From Colocasia esculenta (lineage: Eukaryota; Streptophyta; Magnoliopsida; Alismatales; Araceae), in contig CM024753.1 of assembly GCA_014218235.1 (NCBI GenBank), positions 181,636,348 through 181,700,347 of the forward strand: 64,000 nt of DNA, read 5' to 3'. This document shows positions 32,901 to 44,900 of this stretch, in pieces (positions within the stretch are counted from its first letter, which is position 1; every line of letters starts with the position of its first letter). The translations under genes were made by a program, and so were the position numbers. Below the pieces are notes generated by a model. That model was given only the letters and a program-made list of their open reading frames with translations. It ran no database searches and was not told the DNA's origin.

Positions 32901-35900
32901 GGATCTAGTACTCATCAGCTCTGTCAGTGGATCTCCAGCTGGGATTCCGGAACAGTAAAATTAATGGAGTTGGGGGGCGAGGCAAATCAATTGTCTGACA
33001 CAAACTAGGCAGCAAGAGGCCGGCCCAAGCACTCAAGTAATGGGTGGGTAGCTGCACCTTCCGATCTCGGGGACTGGGATGTGAACTCAATGATCCCAAC
33101 CCGTGGAATATATTTGCTAATGCTGCAGGGGCCAAAGCAAGTTGACGGCCCTCCGCCAGAAGGCAAGCAGGATAAATTAGGCCTGGCCGAACATATTCTT
33201 CTTCTCCATGGGGAATCACAAAGCTGGATAGCCAGTAAACTAAGTAGGCGGCCAAATAAGTACGGTCAGGTAGCTGCCGAGGATTCCAACCCATATCCTT
33301 CGGGGCACAGATGAATCGTCCCCGGGAAGACTTCTTCACTTGCAGTTGTTGGTATTCTTCTAAGCAGCGACCCTCGACTAAAAAACTCTCGAAGAAGCAA
33401 AATGGCCCATTATAAAAATATTGAAGCCAGGCATTTTGACTGACTCTTACAGTTGAGAAAGACAAGGATGCTCTGTCTGTTTTCCCGACACGGGCAAGGT
33501 CCCGCCATACTTTTGTCAGGAAACGGAGGCTATATGGATAGAAATATTGGCCAGAGCCATTACTGCGGTGGCTGTGCAAGTCATCCAATACAATTTCTTC
33601 ATAAAGAAGCCCAGATATCGGCAGGCCTGAAATTTGGTGAAAACCCCATAAGTCAATGGAAGTTTCACCCTCAGCCGTCCCGAAGGTATTCCATCTAGGG
33701 CTAAATCTCTCCACCAAATCTCGGAGAACTTCTGTGTAACAAGGATAGTCATACAATGCTGCCTCAACAGCTCCATAGATACCAGATTTCTTCAAGATTT
33801 CACCATAGTGATGCAGAACACCAGTCAACCATTCTGTGACCCCATAACGAAAAATATGAGAAGATACAACTGACCAGTGGCCATACCAGCTGGGAGAAGT
33901 GAAATCAATAATCCGATCCAAAAGACATCGAATATCATGACTTCCAGCGGCATACCGAGAATCACCAGGCATCAGATAAGTGCCATTAATCTCCATCGCA
34001 GTTGTATGGCGATTCTGCAAGTTCCAGATAACAGGGGACAGCTTCCGTGACCGAGTATAACAATCAAGGTCACGATTATAGGGGCCAAGATTATCAGCCG
34101 TCGGCATCTTCTTCAAAGCCATGTATCCCAGAGGGAAACTGGGATAGGAAAAGGCACAGGTACCCAGGAGGCTATCCCGGAACCTTAAAATGGCAAATTC
34201 CAGATATCTCCTCTCGGCCGAAATACAGGAATCATTCTCGGGCATATTAGGTGGGATGAACTGCTGGATAAAGGAAAATAATTCCCTGTCAGATGGGAAA
34301 TGGCTTGGATAGCCTCCTTTCCGCACATAATGATAAGTCCCCTTTTGAAGACAAATGCGAGAGTAATCCACTGAGCCATTTGGTGCAAGGCCTTCAGGGT
34401 TAAGGGTTGCTACTACATGGTAACCACTATCCAGGGAGGGTAAATTAGCTTCAGTAATACGGGGCCTCGCCAGGGCAGGCATCATAATTCCTTTCGGAAC
34501 AACCCCGTCACGGGTCTTCTGGCTATGGCTGTCACGAGCCAAGTAATTCTTTTTGAAAGGCATGGTCAAAAGCCTGAAAAGAAAAAGTGCAGGCACAAGA
34601 AAATGAGACAAATGGATAAAAATAATGAGCCCAGCTGAGCAAAATCCGAAAGCAACACAGAGATACTTCGGAATGCAAAGCAAGAATTCACACGGGCCGC
34701 GTGCCGTCACTTGTTGATTCCGGCACGTGTCCCGTGGGGGGCATTTGTTGAACGGTAAAAGTGTGACATGTTCATGTTGGTAAAAAAATTATTATCCACC
34801 AGATAATGGTCTGGAAACTTGGCCAGTTGAAGCCTATTTTTGGCGGACGATGGTTCGAGTCATGGACATGATGAAAGGGGTCGTTGAGCCACGAAGATTA
34901 AATGTTGGTTATCAACAGGCCTGGTTACAATATATTATCAACAACCTGCTCAGAGGCCAAAAAGTTGTGATTTAAAATGACCCCAAGGTTATTTAAGTTA
35001 CAAACTTATCAGTGGGATCCTTCCCCAAAATTCAGCAGGGAAATTCCGGCCCATAAAATGGCGCCCGGATTCCCGGTTAAAGTGAAAGTACACGGAGAAC
35101 ATGTCTCCGTCCAAAGTACAAAGCACGGAAAAATCCGGCAGCACAAGGTCTTAGGACCAAGTATAAAGCACAAGTACAAAGAACAAGCTCGAGGAAGGAC
35201 TCCAAAGCTTTGCGCAACAATCTTCTATTGGGCGAAACTCCAAGGAAACGGAGCAGGATTCCAGCAGCACCTCCGGCATCGACACTTCACAAATGAGGGT
35301 GTGGGGGGGTATTTATAGAAAATTTCTCCCCCCCCCCCCCTCCATCGGTTAGGCAGCCCCTAACCGATGGTGACCTCATCATGAGGTTACCATCGGTTAA
35401 GGGCTAACCGATGGTGACCTCAGCATGAGCACCATCGGTTAGCCCTTAACCGATGGTAACCTTATGTTGAGGTCACCATCGGTTAAGGGGGAATCTCCCC
35501 TAACCGATGGTGACCTCATCATGAGGTCACCATCGGTTGGGGGTCTCCCTCTCCCGCATGTAACGGGTTCATCCCCTATAAATACCCCCCCTATTCCATA
35601 AGGAAAGGGGGTCTTCCACTTGCTCTGGCGAAGCCCTGTTGGGTCTTCGACTTGCTCCGGCGAAGCCCTGTTGGAAAAATTCCAGAAAAATAGAAAAGAG
35701 CATTTGCTCATTCCCTCTCTCATTCTCCAATCCTCCTTGCTTGGTGTGCGAAGGTACAAATCCCCTTCTTTAGCCCGATAGGCCAGGCGCGGAGAGGAGA
35801 GCGGTCGGCGCAATCGTCATCGACATTCCTTCTTAATCCCCATCCCCCACATCGAGCAAGTCTTTGTTGGGTGATATTCCCGGGGTTTAAATGCCGTCCA

Positions 35901-38900
35901 TATCGAGCAAGTCTCTATGGACACATGGTATTTAAATACCCATGTTCTCCCCGCCCATCGAGCAAGTCTCTGGGATGGTGGATTTTGTGCTTGTATGTAT
36001 ATGTTTTCTTGAGGAAATTCTGCCCAAGCGGAGGTTCTGCCCAAGGACATATTCGTATATTCACAAATTTGTGTTCTTATATATATGTTTCTTAAGACGA
36101 AACTCTGCCCAAGTGGAGGTTCCGTCCAGGAACACATATATAAAGATTACAAATTTGTAATTATACAAATATGTTCCTTAAGGAGAATCTCGCCCAGGCA
36201 AGGATCTTTCTCGGGGGACATATCCATATAAATACAAACTCGTGTTATATATATATGTTTCTTAGAGGAAACTCTGCCCAAGCGGAGGTTCTGTCCAAGA
36301 ACATATTCGTATATTCACAATTTTATGTTCTTATGTATATGTTCCTTAGGGGAAACTCTGCCCAAATGGAGACTCCCCTAAGAACATATCCATAAAATCA
36401 CAAATTTGTGCCTATACGCATATGTCTCTTAGGAGGAATCCTGCCCGGACAAAAGTTCCCTCTAAATTCATATCCGTATAATCACAAACTTCATGTTTAT
36501 ATAAATGTATTTCTTAGTGGAATCTCTGCCCAAATAGAGACTCTGCCTGAGAACGTATCTATATAATCGTAAATATGCCCCATTGTGTATATGTTTCTCA
36601 AAAGGGAATCCCGTTCATACGGGGGCACCTTCCCATCGGATACTCTGCTCAAATAGAGATACCGTTTGAGAATATATTCACAAAGTGCAAATTTGTGTTT
36701 ATACACATATATCTCTTTAAGGCAAAATCCCTCTGGGCAAAGCTTCTCCCGAGAACATATGGACATAAGCATACGCCCATATAAATACACCACTACAAAG
36801 ACACCCTGCCTAAGCGGGGACTCGCCAAGATATACTCACATATTCAAAAAAAGAAAAGAAAAGGGGGGATTGTGATAATATACACACATCCAAAGAAAAA
36901 GGAGGATAAGACAAGAACTGCGCTCAGATACTCCAAATGGGAGCACATATGCACCTTCACGAGAACCATACCCGTGGAAATGGACTTTGGACAGTAATCA
37001 CAAATGGGACAAGGACTTCCATGGAGATACATCCATATGCTCTCCGGAAATTGTACCCGCACAAGTGCGAAATGAGGAGAAAAGAAACTCTACCTCAAAC
37101 TCGGACTTTGCTCAGAAATGGCATTGTAAAAGAACCTCATATAAAAATTTGCACGGTCATCCTTCTAATACGGAAGTGTTGCCTTGGGTTATAATACCCC
37201 CAAGTTCAAAATCAAAATCCACGGGTATATACCCGTTCATGATAATAATCCTCATGTTTTCCCAAATAAAAATGCCTAACCAACCCTTTTGCAAAAAAAG
37301 GAAAAGACCTCAAATAGGTCCACGGGTATATATCCGCTCCCCTTTTTTTAAAAAAATCAAACTTTGGACTCCAAAAAAGGCAGTCATTTCAACAAATGAA
37401 ATATCCAAAGCAAAAGCATTTCAAAAACAATCAAAAGAATAAAAAAACACGTCAAGATCAGGATTTTCTAAAAGCACGTATATTTTTCTCGTCCTTTACT
37501 ATGAAATGGTATTTGGGTTAAAACCGGTATTAAATAATACCAAGTGTTTTAATTCGATGTAAATGTAACATCGACTCCGGTCGATGGAGACAGAGGTCCA
37601 GCACATGCTACCCCAATTGCCTGATGAGAATAGACATGGGACTCAAGAAGTTCAGATAAAAAACGGCGCACCCGTCCGTTCGCGGACACTACCCGTCCGT
37701 TTCATGGACACACCCGTCCGTTCGCGGACACCACCTCCGTCCGTTTCACGGACACCTGTTGGAACGCGGATTTCTCTTTCTCTTTTTATTTATTTTATTC
37801 CTCACTTCTTCTCTGAAATGACGAATTTTGGGCGTGCCAGACTATTTACGGGAAACAGACAAAGATTTGTTTTACGAGGAGTATTGGGTGTGAACCCTGA
37901 TACTCTCGAATTTCATTTCATTTATTTTCCGCGTGCGCTCGCGTTCAAGGCGATTAGAGTGGTCGTGTACTGGACCGTTCCCCATCGACCGAAGTCGATG
38001 TTTCATTTACATCGAGTATAACACTCAAATACCTTCGAATGCGTAATGTTTATTAAAAGACCGTATGCCGAAATTTAAAGAAAAAGACAGATGACAAGTA
38101 AATTTCCACAATTTTATTCAAGCTTATGTCATTTATATCCATGACATTTACATTGGTGCCTTTAGTGGGGTTTTGTACCTCCACTGGGCGATTACAAGTA
38201 TTTCGTGTACATGAGCGTCGACGACAGGGTGTTTGTGCCTCCGTCGGACGTTACACGGTATGGGGAGTACATCAATGTCCGTGACAGGGTGTTTGTGCCT
38301 CTGCCCGGTATTTGCGGGATATGCGGCTTGTATTTACGCGCACGATGAGGTGTTTGTGCCTCCGTCGGACGTTTACAAGCTTGTCGGATCCTCGATGCTC
38401 GAGGCGGGGTGTTTGTGCCTCCACCGAGCATTTACCGACTATTTGTACTTTTAAGTCTACGACATGGTGTTTGTGCCGCTGTCGGACAACATTGCCTCGA
38501 CGCAGTCATTCGGTGACGGCGGAGGACTTAAATACAAATGCTGGGAGTCATGTGACAACCTGTGGTGTCTTCCCGCGGACGTGGCGCAATGCAGCCCGAA
38601 CGCTGAGGACGGAGCACCAACGGACGCCAAGGACTTCTCCTTAGCACGTGCGGCCTATTTAAGCTCACGCACGGTCGCACTCTAAGCACGGGCTTGTGAG
38701 CGCGAGACAAATGGCTCTTCTGTAGGCCGATTGGCGTGTGTTCAGCAAATGGGGTATGCCCCCCTATTTATAGGATTCGTGGGGGGGCGTACCGGCGGGG
38801 TACCCTCCCCGGCGGAGGTGTTGCGGGCACGAGCGTCGAGGGCGAGCGCGAGCGCCGAGGCTGGGCGTGAACCGGCGAGGGTGTTGGAGACGGCATGGAA

Positions 38901-41900
38901 GGGAGGATCGGAATCGGGATCGGGATCGACTAGGCTCGATCCGATCCTGGATCGGATCGGATCGCAAGATCCCATGGATCCAAGGGAAGTCTGGCCGATC
39001 CTGGATCGGCCAGTTTATAAAATGGTTTTTTTTGGGAAAAAATTCAGGAAAATTCAGGAAAAAATAGAAAAAAACAGCAAAAATGAGGGAAAATCTGATA
39101 AATTGAAAGAACTAATATTTGCATAAAAACCAATCATACATGCATTCATAATATATGAAACATAAGATTTTGTGTATTATTACTACTATAATAATACAAG
39201 AAAAGTATAAAATATTAAAGACTTGGTGTATTATTAACCTAAATACCATTTAAGTAAATGTTAAAATTTGTAGTTTCATTTATTTAGGATATTACATGTA
39301 AATAAGGAAATATCCCCCATTTGAATCCAATAAAAGTATTAAAAAAATCACATCTCTTACTAATAAAAAGTCAACTCTCCCATCCAAGAAGAAAATCGCA
39401 ATTTTTGTGATTTTATCAAAGTAGCAACTTTCTAATCTCTCATAATTTGACATATTTAAAATTTTATAATTCAAATAAGTCTAATAAAATACTAAAATCT
39501 AAAGTCCAACAAAAAAAATCAAACGTGCATATGACTTCTCCAAGAAGCCGCTCTCTTACTGACAGCACTAAGTCTACTTGAGACCTCTTAGGATTTGGTC
39601 AAACTAAGCTATCATCACCCAAACTCATGAGTGTCATGAGTTGGGTGATGGTAGCTCAATTTGACCAAATTCTAAGAGGTTTGGATGATGATAACTTAAG
39701 TTTGACCAAATCCTGAGAGGTCTCAAGCAGACTAAGTGCTGTCAGTAGGAGAGTGGCTCTATTGGAGAAGTCACATGCACGTTTGACTTTTTTTACCGGA
39801 CTTTGAATTTTTAGTGTTCCATGTGATTTATTTGAATTATCAAATTTTTAGATAAACTAAATTACGAGAGATTAGAAAGTTAGCATTTCGCTAAAATCAC
39901 CAAAATCGCGATTTTCTTCTTCGATGGGAGAGTTGACTTTTTATTGGTAAGAGATATGATTTTTTTGATATTTTTATTAGATTCAAATGGGGGGTACTTC
40001 CTTATTTATATGTAATATCTTAAGTAAATGAAACTACAAATACTAACAAATCTTAAGTAAATGATATTCAGGTAAATAAGGAGATTCTAACAACCCTGCC
40101 TCAAGAGGATCCTGAAGGTAGCCTGAGGGAATCGACCTGGATCAGTCTGGATCGACTGAATCGAGCCGGGATCGATCGATCCCGGTTCGACTCGAGCGAT
40201 CCAACTCAGATCCTACTGAGTTGGGTCGATCCAGCCGGAAATGTAGGGTTTTGGGGGGCTTCAAGGGGGAATCGGTCCTTGGGGGGTCGATCCGATCCGG
40301 GATCGAGCGATTTTGGCTCGATCCCGACGATTCTTCCTTCCATGGGAGACGGGGTAGACTGGCGGAGGGGGGCCGCCAGTCAGGGGACCTGACCGGCGGC
40401 CCTCCCTGCTGGCGCGGGGGCCGAACTGGCGCGCCCCCTGCTGGCGGGGCTGAACCGGCGCCCCCCCCCCTGCGCCAGGGGGCCGAACCGGCGGCCCCCT
40501 TGCTGGCGGGGGCGCGGGGGGGCGAACCGGCGCCCCCCTGGTGCTGGCGGGGGGCCGAACTGGCGCCCCTGCTGCGCTGGCGGGGGGGGGGGGGGGGGGG
40601 GCGAACCGGCGCCCCTGCTGGCGCGGGGGGGCTAACCGGCGGCCCTGCTGCGCTGGCGGGGGGGCGAACCGGCGCCCCCCTTGCGCTGGCGGGGGCCGAA
40701 CCGGCGCCCCTGCTGGCGCGGGGGGGCTAACCGGCGGCCCCCCTGCTGGCGCGGGGGCGAACCGGCGCCCCCCCTGCGCTGGCGGGGGGCCGAACCGGCG
40801 CCCCCCCCTTGCTAGCGCGGGTGGCTGACCGGCGCCCCCCTTGGGGCCTCCTCCTTGGCCCGCCTATATAAGTGGGGCCTCCCGTCACTTTCTCCGTACT
40901 GTTCGGGAGAAGATTTGGGAGAGAGCTCTGTGGGCCTCCCTTGGTTTGTTGGTTGACGGCCGCGCACGTGCACCGCCTGTGCTTCCTCGGCCGTCCTACG
41001 TGCGTTCATCCCCGTTTTCTGGAGGCACGTGCATTTGGTCTCCCGGAACCCTTCGGCTTCAGGCGCGACTTCGAACTCCACTCCGAATGTGGATTTTGTG
41101 ACACCCGGAGTACGTGCTCTTCGCCGACGAAGACTTTCCGGGTTTCTCGCTTCCAGGCCACCCTGGTCTGGCGCGAGTACTCGGACTTGTCTGTTTCTGA
41201 CGTCCGAGCGGGGGAGATCGGGGGTTTGTCCCCGGTTCCCCCAGGGCGTATTTATCGCCCGGGGTTCGTTTAAGCCCCGATATTTTTCGGGTGCAACAAC
41301 ACCAAAATTTCTCTCCCGCATTGCGCGGACCTTTTCTTCTGTCTGCTAGACAGGCTGGCACGCCTCGCAACATAAAAATCAAAGCATGGGAAATAAATGA
41401 ATGAATACAAAAGCCCACAAATAAAGAACCGAAACGAATAAACGCAATCGCATCGACGTTGTTTTTTCCGTCGGAAATCTCCCCCGTGTCAACAGCCGCA
41501 CGTGCTCCGGAGAAAGTCCTTGGCGCCCCGTGGTGTGCTGTCCTCCGTGGTCGGGCCCTCCTGCGCTCGCCCGCACAGAGACGCCACAGGTTGTTATAGG
41601 ACCCCGTTGGCTATGTTTAAGTCCTCTGGTGTCATAAAACGACACATGTAGAGGTACATGTTTAAGTCCTTCGGTGTTATAAGACGACACATGTAGAGGC
41701 ACATGTTTAAGTCCTCTGGTGTCATAAAACGACACACGTTGAGGCACTTGTTTAAGTCCTCCGGTGTCCTAAAACGACACACGATGAGGCACATGTTTAA
41801 GTCCTCCGGTGTTATAAAACGACACACGTTGAGGTACATGTTTAAGTCCTCCGGTGTTGTAAAACGACACATGTAGAGGCACATGTTTAAGTCATCCGGT

Positions 41901-44900
41901 GTTATAAAACGGCACATGTAGAGGCACATGTTTAAGTCTTCCGGTGTCCTAAAACGACACATGTAGAGGCACATGTTTAAGTCCTCCGGTGTCCTAAAAC
42001 GACACACGTTGAGGCACATGTTTAAGTCCTCCGGTGTTATAAAACGACACACGTAGAGGCATGTTGTCCGATGGAGGCACAAACACCTCATTGGTAACAC
42101 AAATGTACTCATTACCATGTAGACGTCCGACGGAGGCACAAACACCCTGTCGTCGACGCCCATGTGCATGACTTGTTGTATACACGTCCAGTGGAGGTAC
42201 AAAACCCCATTAAAGGCGTAAATGTAAATGTCATAAATATAAATGACATGAGCACGTTTGAATGAAATTGTGGAAATGTACTTGTCATCTATTTCCTTTA
42301 AAATTTCGACATATGGTCTTTTAACAAACATTACGCATCGAAGGTATTCGAGTCTTGTACTCGATGTAAATGAAACATCGACTTCGGTCGGTGGGGAACG
42401 GTGCAGTACACGACCACTCCAATCGCCTTGAAAACACGAGCGCACGCGGAAAAAATAAATAAATGAAATGAAATTCGAGGGTATCAGGGTTCGCACCCAA
42501 TATCCCTCGTAAAATAAATCTCTTTGTCTGTTTTTCGTAAACAGTCTGGCACGCCCGCAAAAAAAAAAAAAAAGAACAATAAACAGGAACCCTCTGGGGC
42601 GAAATTCATTTTTTAAAATAAAAGAAAGAAAGAAAATCCGCGTTCCAACAATCATAGCTCAACTGATTGCAACGAGGTTGAGAGAGTGTTGGCTAAAACA
42701 GTATAGGAAAATCAGTCTGCATTTATTCATGGAAGAAGGTTGAATGACAATTTCATACTAGCTCATGAACTTCTGTTTGATACCAAGAAAAATAAGAAAC
42801 CTAGTTTGCTATGCAAATTGGATTTTAGTAAAGCTTATGTGGATTGGAGAAGTCTGTGGAATGTGATGATTATTCATGATTTTCCTCGGCATTTCATCAA
42901 GGCCACCAAACAGTGTGTGACTTCTACCCAGTTCTTGATTATTATGAATGACAATGCTTCATGCTTGTGATTTTTTCTGTTGCGTATGAGGTGTCCGACA
43001 AGGTAACTCATATCACCATTGCTTTGTGTGTGGGTAGCAAATATTCTTAGCTGGAATGCTGAAGAAAGTTGAGGCTCAAGGCTATGCATATTCCACTTGG
43101 ACATTTATAATTCACTCAATTATTCCCTGTTTAGAGAGTCATCCTGAAGGCAGGTTCTAGAATGGAGGGGGGTATTAGGATGAACATTGGAAATGGAGAA
43201 AATATATTTTGTGTTAAGAATTGTCCCATATTAGAAAGGGACAAAACTACTAGTGTGCGTATAATAGTGGAGCCCTCTCCACTCATCACCTTGAGGTTTT
43301 GAGTTGGAAGGTCCAATAAACTTTAACATGGCGTTAGAGCTTACAGTATGTTGATATGATCCAGTTGGTCCATCCTGAGTTTATCATGGTCCACATGACA
43401 AAGCCTAAAATCAGTTTGCACATGATGGAGCTTGTAAGAATAGTCCCATGTTAGAAAGAGACAAGTATTAATGTGCCTATAACAGTGAAGCCTTGTCCAC
43501 TCATCACCTTAAGGTTTTGAGTTGGAAGGCCCAATCCTATAAACTTCAACGTTCTCTAAAGATAGATTGTGGTGATAGATACTTAAAAGGATGAGCATCC
43601 AAGGTTTTTCAGATTAGCACATGATCTGATGTGCCGAGTGCAATAGCTAATGAAGAGGGGTGGTGAATTGATTACGGCCGTTTTCAATTTTAGATTGCAC
43701 ACAATTTAACTTAACATGATATGAACTAAATAACGTATGCAACGGAAACATGTGCACCGCGATAGGAATGGGGATAGGAGAGAAGGAAACAAACCACAGT
43801 GCACACATGATTTTTAAAGTGGTTTGGTTGTACCCATGTGCAACGTACGTCCATCCCTCACGCTATGTTGTTTAACCGGGTGCAAGATAAAACTCAACCC
43901 ACACACTCCTTGTTTCCAAGTACAAGAATAAACTCACCACACACATGTTTGTTTCCTGAGACAAAACTAAGCCAACCTTGTTTCTTGGGACAAGACTAAC
44001 CCAATGACCAATGTAGAGTATGTCGGCTCTACACAGTGATACCGCAGCACCACCAATACAAACACACGCACACCCCACAATGTTTAAGCACACACCATAA
44101 CTGACGTGTTCATATCATTACAATGAAGCATAGATAGAGAGATTCTAGATGAAGGAATATGTTTCGGGCTCCCCCTGCTGAAGTATCAAATCGCCCCTTG
44201 TTCGTCACAGCTTGATGAAGACTTCAAACCATGAAGCTGATGCAGATCCCATCCTGGATCGTCCACACATGCAGCAATAGCTTCACAACACCTCTTGCAT
44301 TAGTTCATCACCAAAGCTGTTCTCTTTCACCTTGACTCGCGTAGCACACTTGCAGCTTGATGAACACTTCGCTCTGGAGCTAGAGACCCTTCTTCAGATC
44401 AAGGATTGCTCAAAACTCCTTTGGGCAGCATGCCTTAGGTCAAGAAATCTCTTCCTATCTATATCCAACATTTTCCAAGAAAGACTTGTCTTCATGTGAA
44501 TCCTCGTGTCAATTTTGTGTTTGATTTGGAAAGTTCGTCATAGGAAAGTTCCATAATCTGTCAAACAATTCGAGGACTTTGGTCGACCAGAAAACCTTCA
44601 AGACTTCTTACCTTCGGTCAAATAACTATGAATTGGTTGGCCAGTTTTGACTGTTTGGTCGACCAGTCTGTCTTGATGGTTCTATGATTGTTCTGTGAGC
44701 CTGTTGGTCAACCATTATTGACTGTTTGGTTGTCCAACATAATTTCGGTCGACCAAGTTTGATTGTTAGGTCGTCTGACTTCAAATTGTCAATTCTGCAC
44801 TTTCTGTGAAGGTTCTGAGAAGGCGTTGGTCGACCAGAATTTGGTCATTGGTTGACCAAACAGTGTTTTCAGGTCGACCAATTTTTGAACTTAGGTCGAC

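Larger units (their letters stand above)
34730..37748 (+). mobile_element. Long LTR (about 3 kb), probably Tat-type Gypsy
   Basis: A purine tract CCGTGGGGGGCATT precedes TGTTGAACGG at 34746, the likely LTR start. It contains in order: unique U3, four hairpin units (35340-35540), a TATA box CCCCTATAAATACCC at about 35573, a leader, nine ~84-bp repeats (35995-36790), and the 3' module CGATGTAAATGTAACATCG at 37556 shared with the other LTRs here. It ends near 37748, where a minus-strand LTR begins. LTRs this long are known in the Tat/Ogre lineage. The assignment is inferred because no pol is visible. Confidence 0.6.
40353..42652 (+). mobile_element. LTR, family B, plus orientation
   Basis: A TATA motif GCCTATATAAGTGGGG near 40862 is followed by a leader with GGGAGAGAGCTCTGTGGGCC that also occurs, inverted, near 63640. 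Then come ten 45-bp repeats, three ~58-bp units, the CGATGTAAATGAAACATCGACTTCGG block (42363), TCTGGCACGCCCG (42545) and the terminal TTCCAACA at 42652. The U3 boundary in the GC-rich repeat is not resolved. No pol region is adjacent; LINE sequence starts immediately after. Confidence 0.65.

Noticed and set aside
40221..41101. Gly/Ala/Arg-rich and other ORFs around the GC-rich repeats
   Set aside because: Minisatellite and LTR leader sequence. Frames change freely across units.
41594..42655. 353-codon minus-strand ORF with repeated RFITPEDLNMCL units
   Set aside because: It is produced by a ten-fold 45-bp tandem repeat plus LTR sequence. No domain, and unit copies vary as DNA and not as codons.
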